Shown: in pieces, positions 35,161 to 44,691 of the stretch
How the letters are laid out: each line of letters starts with the position of its first letter
Position numbering within the stretch: position 1 is the stretch's first letter
Assembly: GCA_016708765.1 (NCBI GenBank)
Contig: JADJFD010000002.1
Location: 434,001-498,000, forward strand
DNA length: 64,000 bases
Reading direction: 5' to 3'
Origin: Chitinophagaceae bacterium
Lineage (GTDB): Bacteria > Bacteroidota > Bacteroidia > Chitinophagales > Chitinophagaceae
Notes under the pieces: model-generated
The model's input: the letters and a program-made list of their open reading frames with translations, nothing else
Told to the model about the DNA's origin: nothing
The model's database searches: none
Position numbers and translations under genes: made by a program

Positions 35161-37568
35161 AACTTGTAGCTATACCCCAGCCTTATAACCTGCGTTTCAT
35201 AATAATCAGTACTTGCCAGTGTAAATCCATTACCTGTTACTGTTTTCTTGATACGTAGCGTATTGAATATATCACTTGCATTAAAGAACAACTCGCCTTT
35301 ATCTTTCTGTATCTGCTTTTTTATTCCCATATCAACAGAAAAACGGGTATCAATTCTTCCTTGCGGAATAATATCCGGTGCTAAATAAATAGCAGTAAGC
35401 TGTATATATGTCTTTTTTGGTAAATGAAAAATACCATTGAGTTTTACATTGCCAGATGTTATAGCTTCCTTACCCGCCGTATAAATGGACAGAACAGGAT
35501 ATTTATTTTCAACAGTAAACGCATTAATAATATTCCTGTAAATATTTACATTGGAATTAAAAGAGAAAGCTTTTGAAAAGTTTTGCTGAAACACCATCTC
35601 TACTCCGGTATTGCTACTATATCCTGCATTCTGAAAAACAGTATAGATTAATGTGCTTGGAGGAGCTTGTGTTGCAATACGGGTAATAGTTCCGTTAGTA
35701 CTGCGATGATATATCGCCGCATAATAGTATCCCTTTGTTAGATTGGTTTTATAACCTAACTCCACACTATTCGTAAACTGTGGCCGCAATCCCGGATTAC
35801 CTACTTTGATAATTTCTGCATCATCATACTTTGGAAAAATACGAATATCCACTTCATTAGGCCTGTCAACCCTGCGATTATAGAAAAGAGAAATCTTATT
35901 ATTATCGTTTATCTTATAAGCAAGGCGTACCGTAGGAAAAGGCTGCGTATAGTTGTAGCCATCGCTTTTATAGGTATTGTGATCCGGATTTACCTTGTAT
36001 TGCAAATCAACATACTCAACTCTTAACCCAACCTCCGCTTCAATTTTTTTACTCTCAAAAACATAGTTGCCATAAAGGGCGGGAATTATTTCTGTATAAG
36101 TTGCTTCGCCGCCTGCACCAATATCCAATGGAGAATTGATGCCGGGTTTAAATTGCATATTTGTTGGAATATTTCTGTAGCGGAATTTAAATCCTCCTTC
36201 TATTCTTCCATGTTTCAAAGGCCTTACATAATCAAGATTCACATCTGCCACATGTTCATCAGATAATAGTTTGAATGAGTCCAAACCAATGTAGGTTGGC
36301 ATATTGTTTATGAAATTATATTTTTCATCTTCCCTATGAAAAGTATAATTAAAACTCGCATTCAATACATGACCTGGTTGTTTAAATTTATGTTGGTAAG
36401 CTGCTGAGGCAACAATCGTTGTCTTTAATTCATCTTCCAAAAATTGCCAAAGACGATTTCTAGTAGTATAATCTTTATTAAAAAATGGTTGATCACCACG
36501 GTCAATAATTTTTTCAAGTCCGTATAAGCCAGAAATGGTAAGCATATTCTGATTATCTATATTCCAATCGAAACCAGCCTTGGTAGTTAAGAAATGAGTA
36601 TCTCGATTTCTTTTTAGTTGTTGATTGATAACAGTACCGTCATCAAATGTTCTGGTAGAAAATTCATTTTTATTAAGCGTTTCTGTATAGAGCCAATCAG
36701 CCTGTAAAAAAACATTCACCTTATTCTTTCTGAAATTTAAAGAAAGCGATGGATTGATTTTTGGTGTACGTTGATATTGCGGACGAATAGTTGGAAGATT
36801 TTCTTTCTTCTGCCACAAGGCACCAAGTCCTGTTGTTAACCCAACCTTGCCATTAAATCCCTGTTGTTTATTTTTCTTATAAATAATATTGATAATACCT
36901 GCATTACCGTTGGCATCATACTTTGCAGAAGGATTGTTGATGATCTCAATTCTTTCAATAGCCGATGCAGGAATATTATCCAACCCTGTCTGACCACCAA
37001 AACCGGTAAGAGCAGTCTGCTTACCATCAATCAGTATCGCCACTTTATCACTACCTCTTAATTCTACTTTACCATCTTGACTTGAAGTAATACCTGGAAG
37101 ATTTTTTAATACCTGCAAAACAGAACCACCGCTTTGGCTGATATTGTCGGCAACGGAAAAGGTTTTCTTATCCATCTTATTACTCAACTCAGCTACGGTT
37201 GCAGTAACAACTACTGCGTCCAGTTGTTTGGCTTCAATTTGTAATTCGATTGATCCAATATCAAGAAAGGAACTTAGTGAACCAATTAATACTGGTTGAA
37301 AAAGAGTAGCATAACCTGCGTTTGAAAATTTAATAATATAATTACCGGGAGCTAATTCAGCCAAACTAAATCTTCCTTCATCATTAGAAATAGTACCTGC
37401 CACAAAGCTGCTGTCAGTATTTTTTAATACTACAATATTGGCAAATGGAATTGCTGCTTTCCGCTGGCCGTCGATAACCCTACCAGAAAGGGTTATTTTA
37501 TTATTCTGTGCGAATACATTAACCGAAAAAAATAATATTGTTAAAGCTAAAAGGAAGATACGGTTCAT
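35157..37568 (-). CDS. Outer-membrane TonB-receptor-like protein (OMP_b-brl_3 type)
   Basis: An 803-residue outer-membrane protein. Order: signal peptide ending FAQN; a CarboxypepD_reg-like beta domain (about 25-110, LSGRVIDGQRKAAIPFANIVV); a plug domain (about 120-235, VLKNLPGITSSQDGKVELRG, ILIDGKQTAL, IERIEIINNPSAKYDANG); then a large beta barrel ending YETQVIRLGYSYKF with a terminal Phe. It has the class traits of receptors that take up ligands or interact with TonB. PAP2 follows upstream on the same strand, 31 bases away, so they may be co-transcribed. Confidence 0.92.
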   Translation of the reverse strand: MNRIFLLALTILFFSVNVFAQNNKITLSGRVIDGQRKAAIPFANIVVLKNTDSSFVAGTISNDEGRFSLAELAPGNYIIKFSNAGYATLFQPVLIGSLSSFLDIGSIELQIEAKQLDAVVVTATVAELSNKMDKKTFSVADNISQSGGSVLQVLKNLPGITSSQDGKVELRGSDKVAILIDGKQTALTGFGGQTGLDNIPASAIERIEIINNPSAKYDANGNAGIINIIYKKNKQQGFNGKVGLTTGLGALWQKKENLPTIRPQYQRTPKINPSLSLNFRKNKVNVFLQADWLYTETLNKNEFSTRTFDDGTVINQQLKRNRDTHFLTTKAGFDWNIDNQNMLTISGLYGLEKIIDRGDQPFFNKDYTTRNRLWQFLEDELKTTIVASAAYQHKFKQPGHVLNASFNYTFHREDEKYNFINNMPTYIGLDSFKLLSDEHVADVNLDYVRPLKHGRIEGGFKFRYRNIPTNMQFKPGINSPLDIGAGGEATYTEIIPALYGNYVFESKKIEAEVGLRVEYVDLQYKVNPDHNTYKSDGYNYTQPFPTVRLAYKINDNNKISLFYNRRVDRPNEVDIRIFPKYDDAEIIKVGNPGLRPQFTNSVELGYKTNLTKGYYYAAIYHRSTNGTITRIATQAPPSTLIYTVFQNAGYSSNTGVEMVFQQNFSKAFSFNSNVNIYRNIINAFTVENKYPVLSIYTAGKEAITSGNVKLNGIFHLPKKTYIQLTAIYLAPDIIPQGRIDTRFSVDMGIKKQIQKDKGELFFNASDIFNTLRIKKTVTGNGFTLASTDYYETQVIRLGYSYKF

Positions 37569-37599
37569 CTAAAATTATATTGATTTGTTCTTAATACAG

Positions 37600-38403
37600 T
37601 CAAAACTGTTTATTGAAAGAAAGTCCAAAAGTGCCATTATTATATGTTGGCATCACAATGGTATTGGATGGCTTATTTTTAGAAAATGCTTTTTTAATTT
37701 TTGGATATAGCCAGTATGAAAGTTGAGTAGATGCAATTCCAATACCAGCACCCGCCACAACATCGCTAAACCAATGTTTGTTATTATACATTCTAAGATA
37801 ACCAGTGGCTGCAGCCATTAAATAACCAGCTACACCATACAAAGCAGACCTGTCTTTATATTCCATTCGCATAAATTCTGCAGATGCGAAAGCTGTTGAA
37901 GTATGCCCGGAAGGAAAAGAATATTTTTTTCCATTCGGTCTGATCTCTTTGGTAAACGTTTTTGTAGGATAAACAATTACATTGGAAATGATATTTGACA
38001 TCAGATAAATCATCGTTCTATCTTTAAAATTATTCTTACCCTTTACTCCAAATGCATTTAAAGCATAAACAGATAATGCAGGCACAAACATCAGAAAATT
38101 ATCTACCCCATTGGTTGAGTGAGGTTTATTTATCCATATCTGCTCTTGTAACTTTCCGTTAATACTATTAGGGCCATGGCTACTCATTGTAATAGCACCA
38201 TAAGTTATCAGCGCAGCTGGGATAATGAATGATTTAATAGGGAACTTGTTTTGTATAACATCCTGTTCCTGGTTCGAATTATCAGGAATACTATCTGTTA
38301 TTACTGTTGCTTGCTCTATACGTAGGCTTGCCGTTTGAGCATGTAATGGCATTTGCATAAGTAAAGCCATCGTTACAATAAAAACATTTCTTACAATTAA
38401 CAT
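37600..38403 (-). CDS. PAP2 family phosphatase with signal peptide
   Basis: A 267-residue PAP2 superfamily phosphatase. The three motifs are present: KTFTKEIRP (the K-x6-RP form), YSFPSGHTSTAF with the first catalytic His, and HWFSDVVAGAGIG with the second His. The N-terminus has a signal peptide, then several membrane helices. Likely acts on isoprenoid or lipid pyrophosphates or phosphatidate in the envelope, but the substrate is not fixed by the sequence. It lies between the PepSY-like gene and the receptor gene, all leftward. Confidence 0.9.
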   Translation of the reverse strand: MLIVRNVFIVTMALLMQMPLHAQTASLRIEQATVITDSIPDNSNQEQDVIQNKFPIKSFIIPAALITYGAITMSSHGPNSINGKLQEQIWINKPHSTNGVDNFLMFVPALSVYALNAFGVKGKNNFKDRTMIYLMSNIISNVIVYPTKTFTKEIRPNGKKYSFPSGHTSTAFASAEFMRMEYKDRSALYGVAGYLMAAATGYLRMYNNKHWFSDVVAGAGIGIASTQLSYWLYPKIKKAFSKNKPSNTIVMPTYNNGTFGLSFNKQF

Positions 38404-38469
38404 ATAGGTGGTTTAGTATGATTACTTAAAAATAGGGATAGCATCCCGTTTACATTTAATAAAATTATT

Positions 38470-38898
38470 TTAGTTTTCTACTTCTTCAATGAAATTACCA
38501 TTCATATCAAATAGCAGGTCTTTTCCTTTTATTTCCGCTTCATAAATCATTTCTCCATTCGCTTTTGTAATTTTTGCTACTTCTTTAATAGTTGTGCCAT
38601 TATGATTAGTTTTCAAATAAGCTAAAATATTTGCTGGCAGCTCAGAAATTTCTATTTCAATTTCAGATTCTGTCATAGTACCATTAGCTTCAAATAAAGC
38701 ACTCATTGAATTATTCTGAAAGGTGAAACCTGCTTCAAATTTTCCATCCTCTTTTTCCCATTTGGCAGTAGCTCCGGGAAATTGTTTAGCAAAGGATTCT
38801 TTTACAATAGCTGGCACTTTCGATGCCTTTAACTTTTGCCCACATGCAACAAAAGAAATAATGACACTAATCATTAGTAAAGCAAATAAATCTTTCAT
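38470..38898 (-). CDS. PepSY-like periplasmic lipoprotein
   Basis: A 142-residue exported protein with lipobox FVAC. The mature part is two similar halves: KVPAIVKESFAKQFPGATAKWEKEDGKFEAGF and LPANILAYLKTNHNGTTIKEVAKITKANGEMIYEAEI, the helix plus strand pattern of PepSY-like (BLIP-like) domains common in Bacteroidota. Such proteins are often next to two-component systems, and here a histidine kinase/response regulator pair lies immediately upstream on the same strand, so it may be a target or a sensor accessory (inference). Confidence 0.8.
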   Translation of the reverse strand: MKDLFALLMISVIISFVACGQKLKASKVPAIVKESFAKQFPGATAKWEKEDGKFEAGFTFQNNSMSALFEANGTMTESEIEIEISELPANILAYLKTNHNGTTIKEVAKITKANGEMIYEAEIKGKDLLFDMNGNFIEEVEN

Positions 38899-38956
38899 TT
38901 CTGAATTTAAAATGTAAGAAGCAAAGTTCTAAATCAATTCTGAAGACATTCTGAAT

Positions 38957-38989
38957 AAAAAGGAAGCCTTTTAGAAAAAAGGCTCCCTT
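38957..38989 (-). terminator. Terminator after histidine kinase gene
   Basis: On the minus strand GGGAGCCTTTT and AAAAGGCTTCC pair and are followed by a run of T, 14 bases after the kinase stop at 39003. Confidence 0.8.
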
Positions 38990-39002
38990 ACCATAACCTA
39001 AC

Positions 39003-40292
39003 CTAAAAAGTATTAAACATCTTACTTGTAGAAAAGTTAACAATGAATTGATGTAGCCCATTCACAAATTGATATTCAATTTTAAATTGATATAACTCTG
39101 CAATTTTCTTCGATATTTCCAACCCAAGGCCAGTACTGCTGTTATCCCCCGTTTGCTTTTGAAATCGCTGAAATAACTTACTCGTATCAAGACTCTCTGG
39201 CTTTCCAGTGTTTACTATGCTTACTTGTTTTTCCTGTAACAGAATATCAATCTTTCCATTTACATTATTATGCCGTATCGCATTCGTTAAAAGATTGGTA
39301 AACAGAATTTCTAAAAGAGATTTGTTAGCCTCTATAATTATATCATTTTCCGCATGTAACTGAACAGTAATATTTTTCTCATCAGTTCTGAACTTAAATT
39401 GCTCTATTTGTTTAAACAGCAGTTCTTTGATTGAAAGTTTCTCTTTTTCCACAAACTGATTATTTTCAATCTTAGTAATAAGTAGTAAGTTTTTGTTTAG
39501 CTTGTTCATTCGCTGGTTGGCATTAGCCAGTTCATTCATCAGCTCAGCCTGCTCGGCAGATATTGGATTTGTTTGCATCAACAATTCCAACTTGTGCTGG
39601 AATATTGCCAGCGGTGTCTGCATTTCATGCGAAGCATTTTCTGTAAATTCTTTTTGCGATTGATAAGCCTGTTGATTTCTTTTTGCCAAAGAAGTAATTG
39701 TGCTGTTTAATTCAGTAAACTCGTCAATAGATGTTTTGCCAAATGTAAGTGGCTCTTTGTCCTCAAGCTTAAATGAATGAAGTTTATTAAGTGTGTTGTA
39801 AAAAGGAGACCATATCTTTTTTGCCAATGTTTTATTGATAATAATAAGGCCAGCTACAATTACAAGCAGCAATACCGTCATCACCCAAAAAACACTTTGG
39901 ATTACTGCTCGGCTGTCTATTAATGAGCTTTTTAGTTTAAGCAGGTAAGGCTTATTTTTTATTAGCACATTAGTTTCAAATACACGGTAAGGAATATTCT
40001 CGTTTGATATCGAATCATAGATCGAGATAGAATAAAACTTATCATAATGAACTCTACTATTGCTTGGCTCAATAGATAAGTTTGGTTCAAATGCCGAAAG
40101 AAAAGGAAAAGGGTTGTTATCTATCACCTCTTCCAGCTTCTCCAATATCAGTTCTTTATGGGCTATCAGGCTTTCATCCACATCTTCCTTTACTATTGCC
40201 TGTATTACAAAATAAAAAACAGGTATAGATATCGTCAGCACAATTGCTGCATAAATGAGGTAAGACCTGATTGACTTATTAAGTAGTTTCAT
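39003..40292 (-). CDS. Sensor histidine kinase (two-pass, HisKA)
   Basis: A 429-residue sensor kinase. Two membrane helices (about 12-34 and 133-153) enclose a periplasmic domain of about 100 residues. HisKA follows with H222 in TENASHEMQTPLAIF, then HATPase_c with the LLTNAIRHN box and GLGLEISKKIAELYQ. The catalytic domain is compact, like the QseC/PhoR class. The response regulator gene precedes it with a two-base gap, so both are translated from one mRNA. Confidence 0.93.
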   Translation of the reverse strand: MKLLNKSIRSYLIYAAIVLTISIPVFYFVIQAIVKEDVDESLIAHKELILEKLEEVIDNNPFPFLSAFEPNLSIEPSNSRVHYDKFYSISIYDSISNENIPYRVFETNVLIKNKPYLLKLKSSLIDSRAVIQSVFWVMTVLLLVIVAGLIIINKTLAKKIWSPFYNTLNKLHSFKLEDKEPLTFGKTSIDEFTELNSTITSLAKRNQQAYQSQKEFTENASHEMQTPLAIFQHKLELLMQTNPISAEQAELMNELANANQRMNKLNKNLLLITKIENNQFVEKEKLSIKELLFKQIEQFKFRTDEKNITVQLHAENDIIIEANKSLLEILFTNLLTNAIRHNNVNGKIDILLQEKQVSIVNTGKPESLDTSKLFQRFQKQTGDNSSTGLGLEISKKIAELYQFKIEYQFVNGLHQFIVNFSTSKMFNTF

Positions 40293-40294
40293 CC

Positions 40295-40969
40295 TTATAT
40301 AGAAAATTTATATCCCATGCCATACACATTTTTTATATAATCAGTACAGCCAGCCTGCACAAGTTTTTTTCGTAGGTTTTTTAAGTGGGCATAAATAAAA
40401 TCATAACTATCAAAAATATCTGCTTCATCTGCCGAAAGATGTTCTGCAATTGCATTTTTAGAAACAACTCTGTTCTTATTAGTAACCAGATACAGCAGCA
40501 AGTCATATTCAGTTCGGGTAAGATCTAAACCTACTTGATCAACCGAGGCCACCTTACCCACAGTATCTATCGTTATCTCTTCAAACACTAGCAGTTTATT
40601 ACCTTCAAAATTCCTACGCCGGATTATTGCAGCTATCCTTGCACTTAGTTCAGAAAGATGAAAGGGTTTTGGCAAGTAATCGTCTGCACCCAAGTTCAGG
40701 CCTTCAATCCTATCATCAATTGAGTTTTTTGCAGAAATAATAATAACTCCATCCGTCTTCTTATTTCGTTTAAGCTCTTTTAGCACATTTAATCCATTAC
40801 CATCTGGCAATGATATATCCAACAGTATGCAGTCATAATTAAAAGATTCGGTTTTATCAATTGCAGTTTTAAAATCTGCTGCTATTTCGCATACATAATT
40901 TTCCGACTTCAGATAAGCCACAATGCTTTCGCTTAGCTTCTTTTCATCTTCAATCAGTAATAACTTCAT
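40295..40969 (-). CDS. OmpR-family response regulator
   Basis: A 224-residue regulator: receiver with acidic residues E7-D8-E9, phosphoacceptor D51 in CILLDISLPDG and lysine in DYLPKPFH, followed by a winged-helix output domain ending NVYGMGYKFSI. A TAAATTTG -7 box (40981-40974 on the minus strand) lies four bases before the ATG, so the mRNA is probably leaderless or nearly so. Paired with the kinase directly downstream; the PepSY-like, PAP2 and receptor genes follow on the same strand and are candidate targets. Confidence 0.93.
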   Translation of the reverse strand: MKLLLIEDEKKLSESIVAYLKSENYVCEIAADFKTAIDKTESFNYDCILLDISLPDGNGLNVLKELKRNKKTDGVIIISAKNSIDDRIEGLNLGADDYLPKPFHLSELSARIAAIIRRRNFEGNKLLVFEEITIDTVGKVASVDQVGLDLTRTEYDLLLYLVTNKNRVVSKNAIAEHLSADEADIFDSYDFIYAHLKNLRKKLVQAGCTDYIKNVYGMGYKFSI

Positions 40970-41110
40970 TGAGCAAATTTACTTACTCAATATTGTAGAA
41001 ATGTTGAATTTATTCGCCAGCTATCCTTTTATATTACCTTCAACACATCACAAAATGTTTAAATACGACAGCAATACTCAAATATCAAAAGGCTCATTGT
41101 AAATTGCTGC

Positions 41111-42355
41111 ATGAAAAAATGGCTGGTAGCATTATTTACCTTGTTCTTTACAATTGCAGCAGCAGGGCAAATGTCTATAAAAGGTGTTGTGGTGAACGAT
41201 GCAACGGGATTACCTATTGTGGGTAGCAGTGTATTCATCAGCAATAGTTCCAAAGGCACGGTAAGCAATAACAGCGGACAGTTTGAATTAAATAACATAC
41301 CCCCCGGCAAATATGATCTTGTTATTTCCTGCATCGGCTACGAAACAAATGTAATGGCATTCAGCGTTGCACAATTACCGCTTCGTTTAAAAGTAGAGCT
41401 TACATTAAAAGCAAAAGAGCTAGAAAATGTAATTGTGGAGCCATCCATAGAAGAAGGCTGGGACAAATGGGGCAAGATGTTTATGGAAAATTTTATCGGC
41501 AGTACCCAAAATGCATTGCAATGCAATATTAAGAATACAAATAAGATTCGTTTCCGCTATTATAAAAAAAGCAACAGGGTTATTGCTTATTGCAACGAAC
41601 CAGTACTTATTGAAAACAAAGCACTCGGCTACACCTTAAAATACCAGTTAGAAAATTTTGAAGTAAACTATAAAGACCGCACCACATTTTATCTCGGCTA
41701 TCCTTTGTTCGAAGACATGACAAAAGATGGTAAACAAATAAAAGGCCGCTGGGCAAAAAACAGACAAGAAGCTTTTAAAGGCTCCGTCACTCATTTCATG
41801 CAGGCATTGTATAGCAACAAACTTGCAGCAGAAGATTTTGAAGTAAGAAGAATGGTTCGTGGGCCTAATCTTGAAAAGGAAAGAGTAAAAGCTATTTATA
41901 AAGCAACTGTTATAAGCAATGGCGAAACAAATGGAAATGGAGTATCAATTATAATCAGTGGAAAAGCTCCGGACACTGGTGGCGATTCATCGGCCTATTA
42001 CCAGCGCATCATGCGGCAGCCCGATCAGTTAGACGTATATGGTTCCACTATACTTACAGCAGACAGTATTATCGTAGCTAACGAAGGCAGGTACAAAGGT
42101 CTTCACTTTAATGATTATCTGTACATAACTTATAAAGGTGAAAAAGAAGAAGAAGCATACCTGAGAACACAGATGGAAAAACGATCAGCCACCTTTCAGC
42201 GGTCGCTGGTTATATTGATAAATGGCGAGTTGATTACATTAGACGAAGCAGGAAGTTATTTTAATCCGCAGGATTTTCTTACATCGGGTTATTGGGGCTG
42301 GTCAGAAAAAATGGCCAACCTACTACCAACTGATTATGTTATATATGAAAAATAA
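41111..42355 (+). CDS. Exported protein with CarboxypepD-like regulatory domain
   Basis: A 414-residue exported protein. After a signal peptide (about 1-19) the beta-sandwich CarboxypepD_reg domain reads MSIKGVVVNDATGLPIVGSS...GQFELNNIPPGKYDLVISCIGYET (about 18-95). The remainder (about 100-414) lacks plug or barrel features and contains many charged and aromatic strands; it is a common Bacteroidota architecture without assigned function. It converges on a stand-alone plug-domain gene with no spacer between the stops. Confidence 0.85.
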   Translation: MKKWLVALFTLFFTIAAAGQMSIKGVVVNDATGLPIVGSSVFISNSSKGTVSNNSGQFELNNIPPGKYDLVISCIGYETNVMAFSVAQLPLRLKVELTLKAKELENVIVEPSIEEGWDKWGKMFMENFIGSTQNALQCNIKNTNKIRFRYYKKSNRVIAYCNEPVLIENKALGYTLKYQLENFEVNYKDRTTFYLGYPLFEDMTKDGKQIKGRWAKNRQEAFKGSVTHFMQALYSNKLAAEDFEVRRMVRGPNLEKERVKAIYKATVISNGETNGNGVSIIISGKAPDTGGDSSAYYQRIMRQPDQLDVYGSTILTADSIIVANEGRYKGLHFNDYLYITYKGEKEEEAYLRTQMEKRSATFQRSLVILINGELITLDEAGSYFNPQDFLTSGYWGWSEKMANLLPTDYVIYEK

Positions 42356-42820
42356 TTACGGACTGGCAACATCCTCCTCTTCACCACCGATGGTATAAAT
42401 AGCGATAGCACCACCTGCACCATTAAAGCCACCTAGAAAAGGTGTTTTAATAATTTTTATTATCGCAATATCATTTACGTTCAGTGCATCCAAAAAGTTA
42501 AGCGGAACAAGTATTTCATCAACATACACTCCGGGCACAGCACCTCTTATTACAGGCACACTAATACCCAAGGCCGTTCTGTAAATCTGTAAACCTGCCA
42601 CTCTTCCTGGTAGCCAGTTAAGTATATTTAAATGACCGCTTGTAGTAACATTATTCTCCACATCAAGAATAACACCATCTGTACTTTTAAACATTCCTGT
42701 GCAGTACATATCATTTAGCCTTTGCTCTGTAGAAATAGTAGCACTGCTGCCATTATATTTTTGTGCGGAAACGGTGAATGCTGCAAGCGTTACAACCACC
42801 ATAACAAGATAATTTTTCAT
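42356..42820 (-). CDS. Stand-alone TonB plug-domain protein
   Basis: A 154-residue exported protein with signal peptide (to about residue 19). The mature part matches the second half of a TonB receptor plug: ILNWLPGRVAGLQIYR, VPVIRGAVPGVYVDEILVP, LDALNVNDIAIIKIIKTPFL and GAGGAIAIYTIGGE. There is no barrel and no space for one, since the stop at 42356 abuts the neighbouring gene. Either a remnant or a free plug-like accessory protein; the complete frame with an intact signal peptide argues for the second. Confidence 0.78.
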   Translation of the reverse strand: MKNYLVMVVVTLAAFTVSAQKYNGSSATISTEQRLNDMYCTGMFKSTDGVILDVENNVTTSGHLNILNWLPGRVAGLQIYRTALGISVPVIRGAVPGVYVDEILVPLNFLDALNVNDIAIIKIIKTPFLGGFNGAGGAIAIYTIGGEEEDVASP

Positions 42821-42909
42821 AATACACTTCCTCTTATCTGTAATTTACGAAAAATAACTGTTAGGGGAAGGTTAAGAAAGTTTATACTCAAACAGCAATA
42901 AACCAAGCA

Positions 42910-44025
42910 TCAAATCTTCACCTGCTCCATACCAGCTAATCGTGTAGCATCTATACTGGCACCCAACCCCACCGTTTCCGGCACTTTTACCACACCGTTT
43001 TTTTCGTACACAATGCCACCAGTTACAGGGTCTTCGCTAAACATGAGTGCTGTATCAAAATCGAAATGTATAATAGCAGGGCTGCACAAGGCATAATGCG
43101 CAAAGGCCGTCATCGCAAGTCGAGACTCCAGCATGGCACCTACTTGTAAATGGATATTAGCCGCTTCGGCCATTCTCGCCATCTTTAATGCTTTAAAAAT
43201 GCCGCCAGATTTTCCGAGTTTAATATTCATATACTTGCAGGCTTTCAATTGTATCAATCGTTCTGCATCATGCTCATCACCGCAACATTCATCTGCCATA
43301 ATAGGTATCGGGCTTTCTTTATTTACTCTGGGTAGTTGTAAATAATTCCAACGGGCAATTGGCTCTTCGCAATGTTGAATATTAAAGGGTGCTAATGCTT
43401 TCAACGTTTCTATTGCTTCTTCTACTTCCCAACCCTGGTTAGCATCAATACGTAATGGTATATCATTGCCCACAGCTTCTCGTATGCCTTTCATGCGGAT
43501 AACATCCGTTTTACCATTCAACCCGAGTTTTACTTTTATAGCAGGGTAACCTTGTTCTTTTATTTTTACTGCATCGGCCGCCATCTTCTTCGGATCACCA
43601 ACACTTACGGTATAATCTGTAATGATTGTTTTATTATTTTCGCCACCAATAAATTTATATAACGGCACTCCGGCATGTTGCGCTGCAATATCATAGAGTG
43701 CTATATCAAATGCACTTTTAATACTGTTGTTGGCATAAATAATTTTATCCATCAGGGTAACGCAAGATTCAATATCCAATGCATTTTTTCCTTTTATTGC
43801 TTTGGCAAAATATTGCCCTACGATGAAACAGGTTTCCTGGCTTTCACCATTAATGGGCATATAAGGGCTACATTCTCCAAAACCCACTATTCCTTCTTTT
43901 GTAGTTATTTTAACGATTACATTTTCTGCATTTTCATCAGTACCTAAAGAAGTAACAAAAGGCTCTATTAATGGAATAGAAAGCTTAAAAAGTTCAATAT
44001 GTTCTATTGTAAGTGTATTGGTCAT
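42910..44025 (-). CDS. Enolase-superfamily dipeptide epimerase
   Basis: A 371-residue enzyme of the muconate-lactonising subgroup. The lysine motif is AIKVKLG (catalytic K), then LRIDANQGW (metal Asp), CEEPIARWN (metal Glu) and IMADECCGDE (metal Asp); the second lysine is in YMNIKLGKSGG. This set fits L-Ala-D/L-Glu or another dipeptide epimerase, often used to recycle murein peptides. The adjacent S46 dipeptidyl peptidase gene suggests dipeptide use (inference). Substrate cannot be fixed without the specificity loop analysis. Confidence 0.87.
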   Translation of the reverse strand: MTNTLTIEHIELFKLSIPLIEPFVTSLGTDENAENVIVKITTKEGIVGFGECSPYMPINGESQETCFIVGQYFAKAIKGKNALDIESCVTLMDKIIYANNSIKSAFDIALYDIAAQHAGVPLYKFIGGENNKTIITDYTVSVGDPKKMAADAVKIKEQGYPAIKVKLGLNGKTDVIRMKGIREAVGNDIPLRIDANQGWEVEEAIETLKALAPFNIQHCEEPIARWNYLQLPRVNKESPIPIMADECCGDEHDAERLIQLKACKYMNIKLGKSGGIFKALKMARMAEAANIHLQVGAMLESRLAMTAFAHYALCSPAIIHFDFDTALMFSEDPVTGGIVYEKNGVVKVPETVGLGASIDATRLAGMEQVKI

Positions 44026-44151
44026 CGTATTTCTTTTAAAGGCAATAAAGATAAAGGCTAAAACTTTCCAGTTGCCATCATTTTAGCATGATTTATGTTT
44101 AGATATATTAAACGTACAAAAATTACGTTATACAGCATAGAAATCTGTCTT

Positions 44152-44682
44152 ATGAAAAAACTACTTATTATTTGCCTGCCGCTTCTATTGTTAATGTCTT
44201 GTAAGAAAGAAGTTTCCGAACTTCCGCCTGCCACACAAACAGGTGCTAACACATTCGGCGCTAAAGTAAATGGCAACTTTTGGGTACCACAGGGTTTTGG
44301 TCCCGTACCTGCCGGCAATTTACTAGAAGCGATACGACTTGGGCCTAACTTTTATATAAGAGCAAGAAACTTTGCCTCATCTCCAAATGAAACGGAGTTT
44401 GAAATATTTATAAAAGATCTTACCGGTCCGGGCACTTATCCATTAAATACAACAATGGCCTCCAGGTCTACTGCTGCTAGTTATGGATTTTATCTAAAAA
44501 GAAATCTTACACCAATAAGCGAATGGCTTACATCTGCGACTAACTCGGGTAGTGTAACTGTTACTTTCATGGATACTACAAACAATATTCTATCAGGCAC
44601 CTTTCAGTTTACTGCCGCAGATGTTTATGGTACCGGTGGACCTATTACTGTTTCCGAAGGAAGATTTGATGTAAGGTATTAA
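44152..44682 (+). CDS. Lipoprotein of unknown function
   Basis: A 176-residue lipoprotein. ATG 44152 gives MKKLLIICLPLLLL with lipobox LMSC; the frame further upstream has no signal function. The mature part opens with TGANTFGAKVNGNFWVP, a motif seen in small Bacteroidota lipoproteins, and ends in a beta-rich domain with SGTFQFTAADVYGTGGPITVSEGRFDV. Role unknown. Converges on the outer-membrane protein gene at 44692. Confidence 0.78.
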   Translation: MKKLLIICLPLLLLMSCKKEVSELPPATQTGANTFGAKVNGNFWVPQGFGPVPAGNLLEAIRLGPNFYIRARNFASSPNETEFEIFIKDLTGPGTYPLNTTMASRSTAASYGFYLKRNLTPISEWLTSATNSGSVTVTFMDTTNNILSGTFQFTAADVYGTGGPITVSEGRFDVRY

Positions 44683-44691
44683 AGTGCTTCT

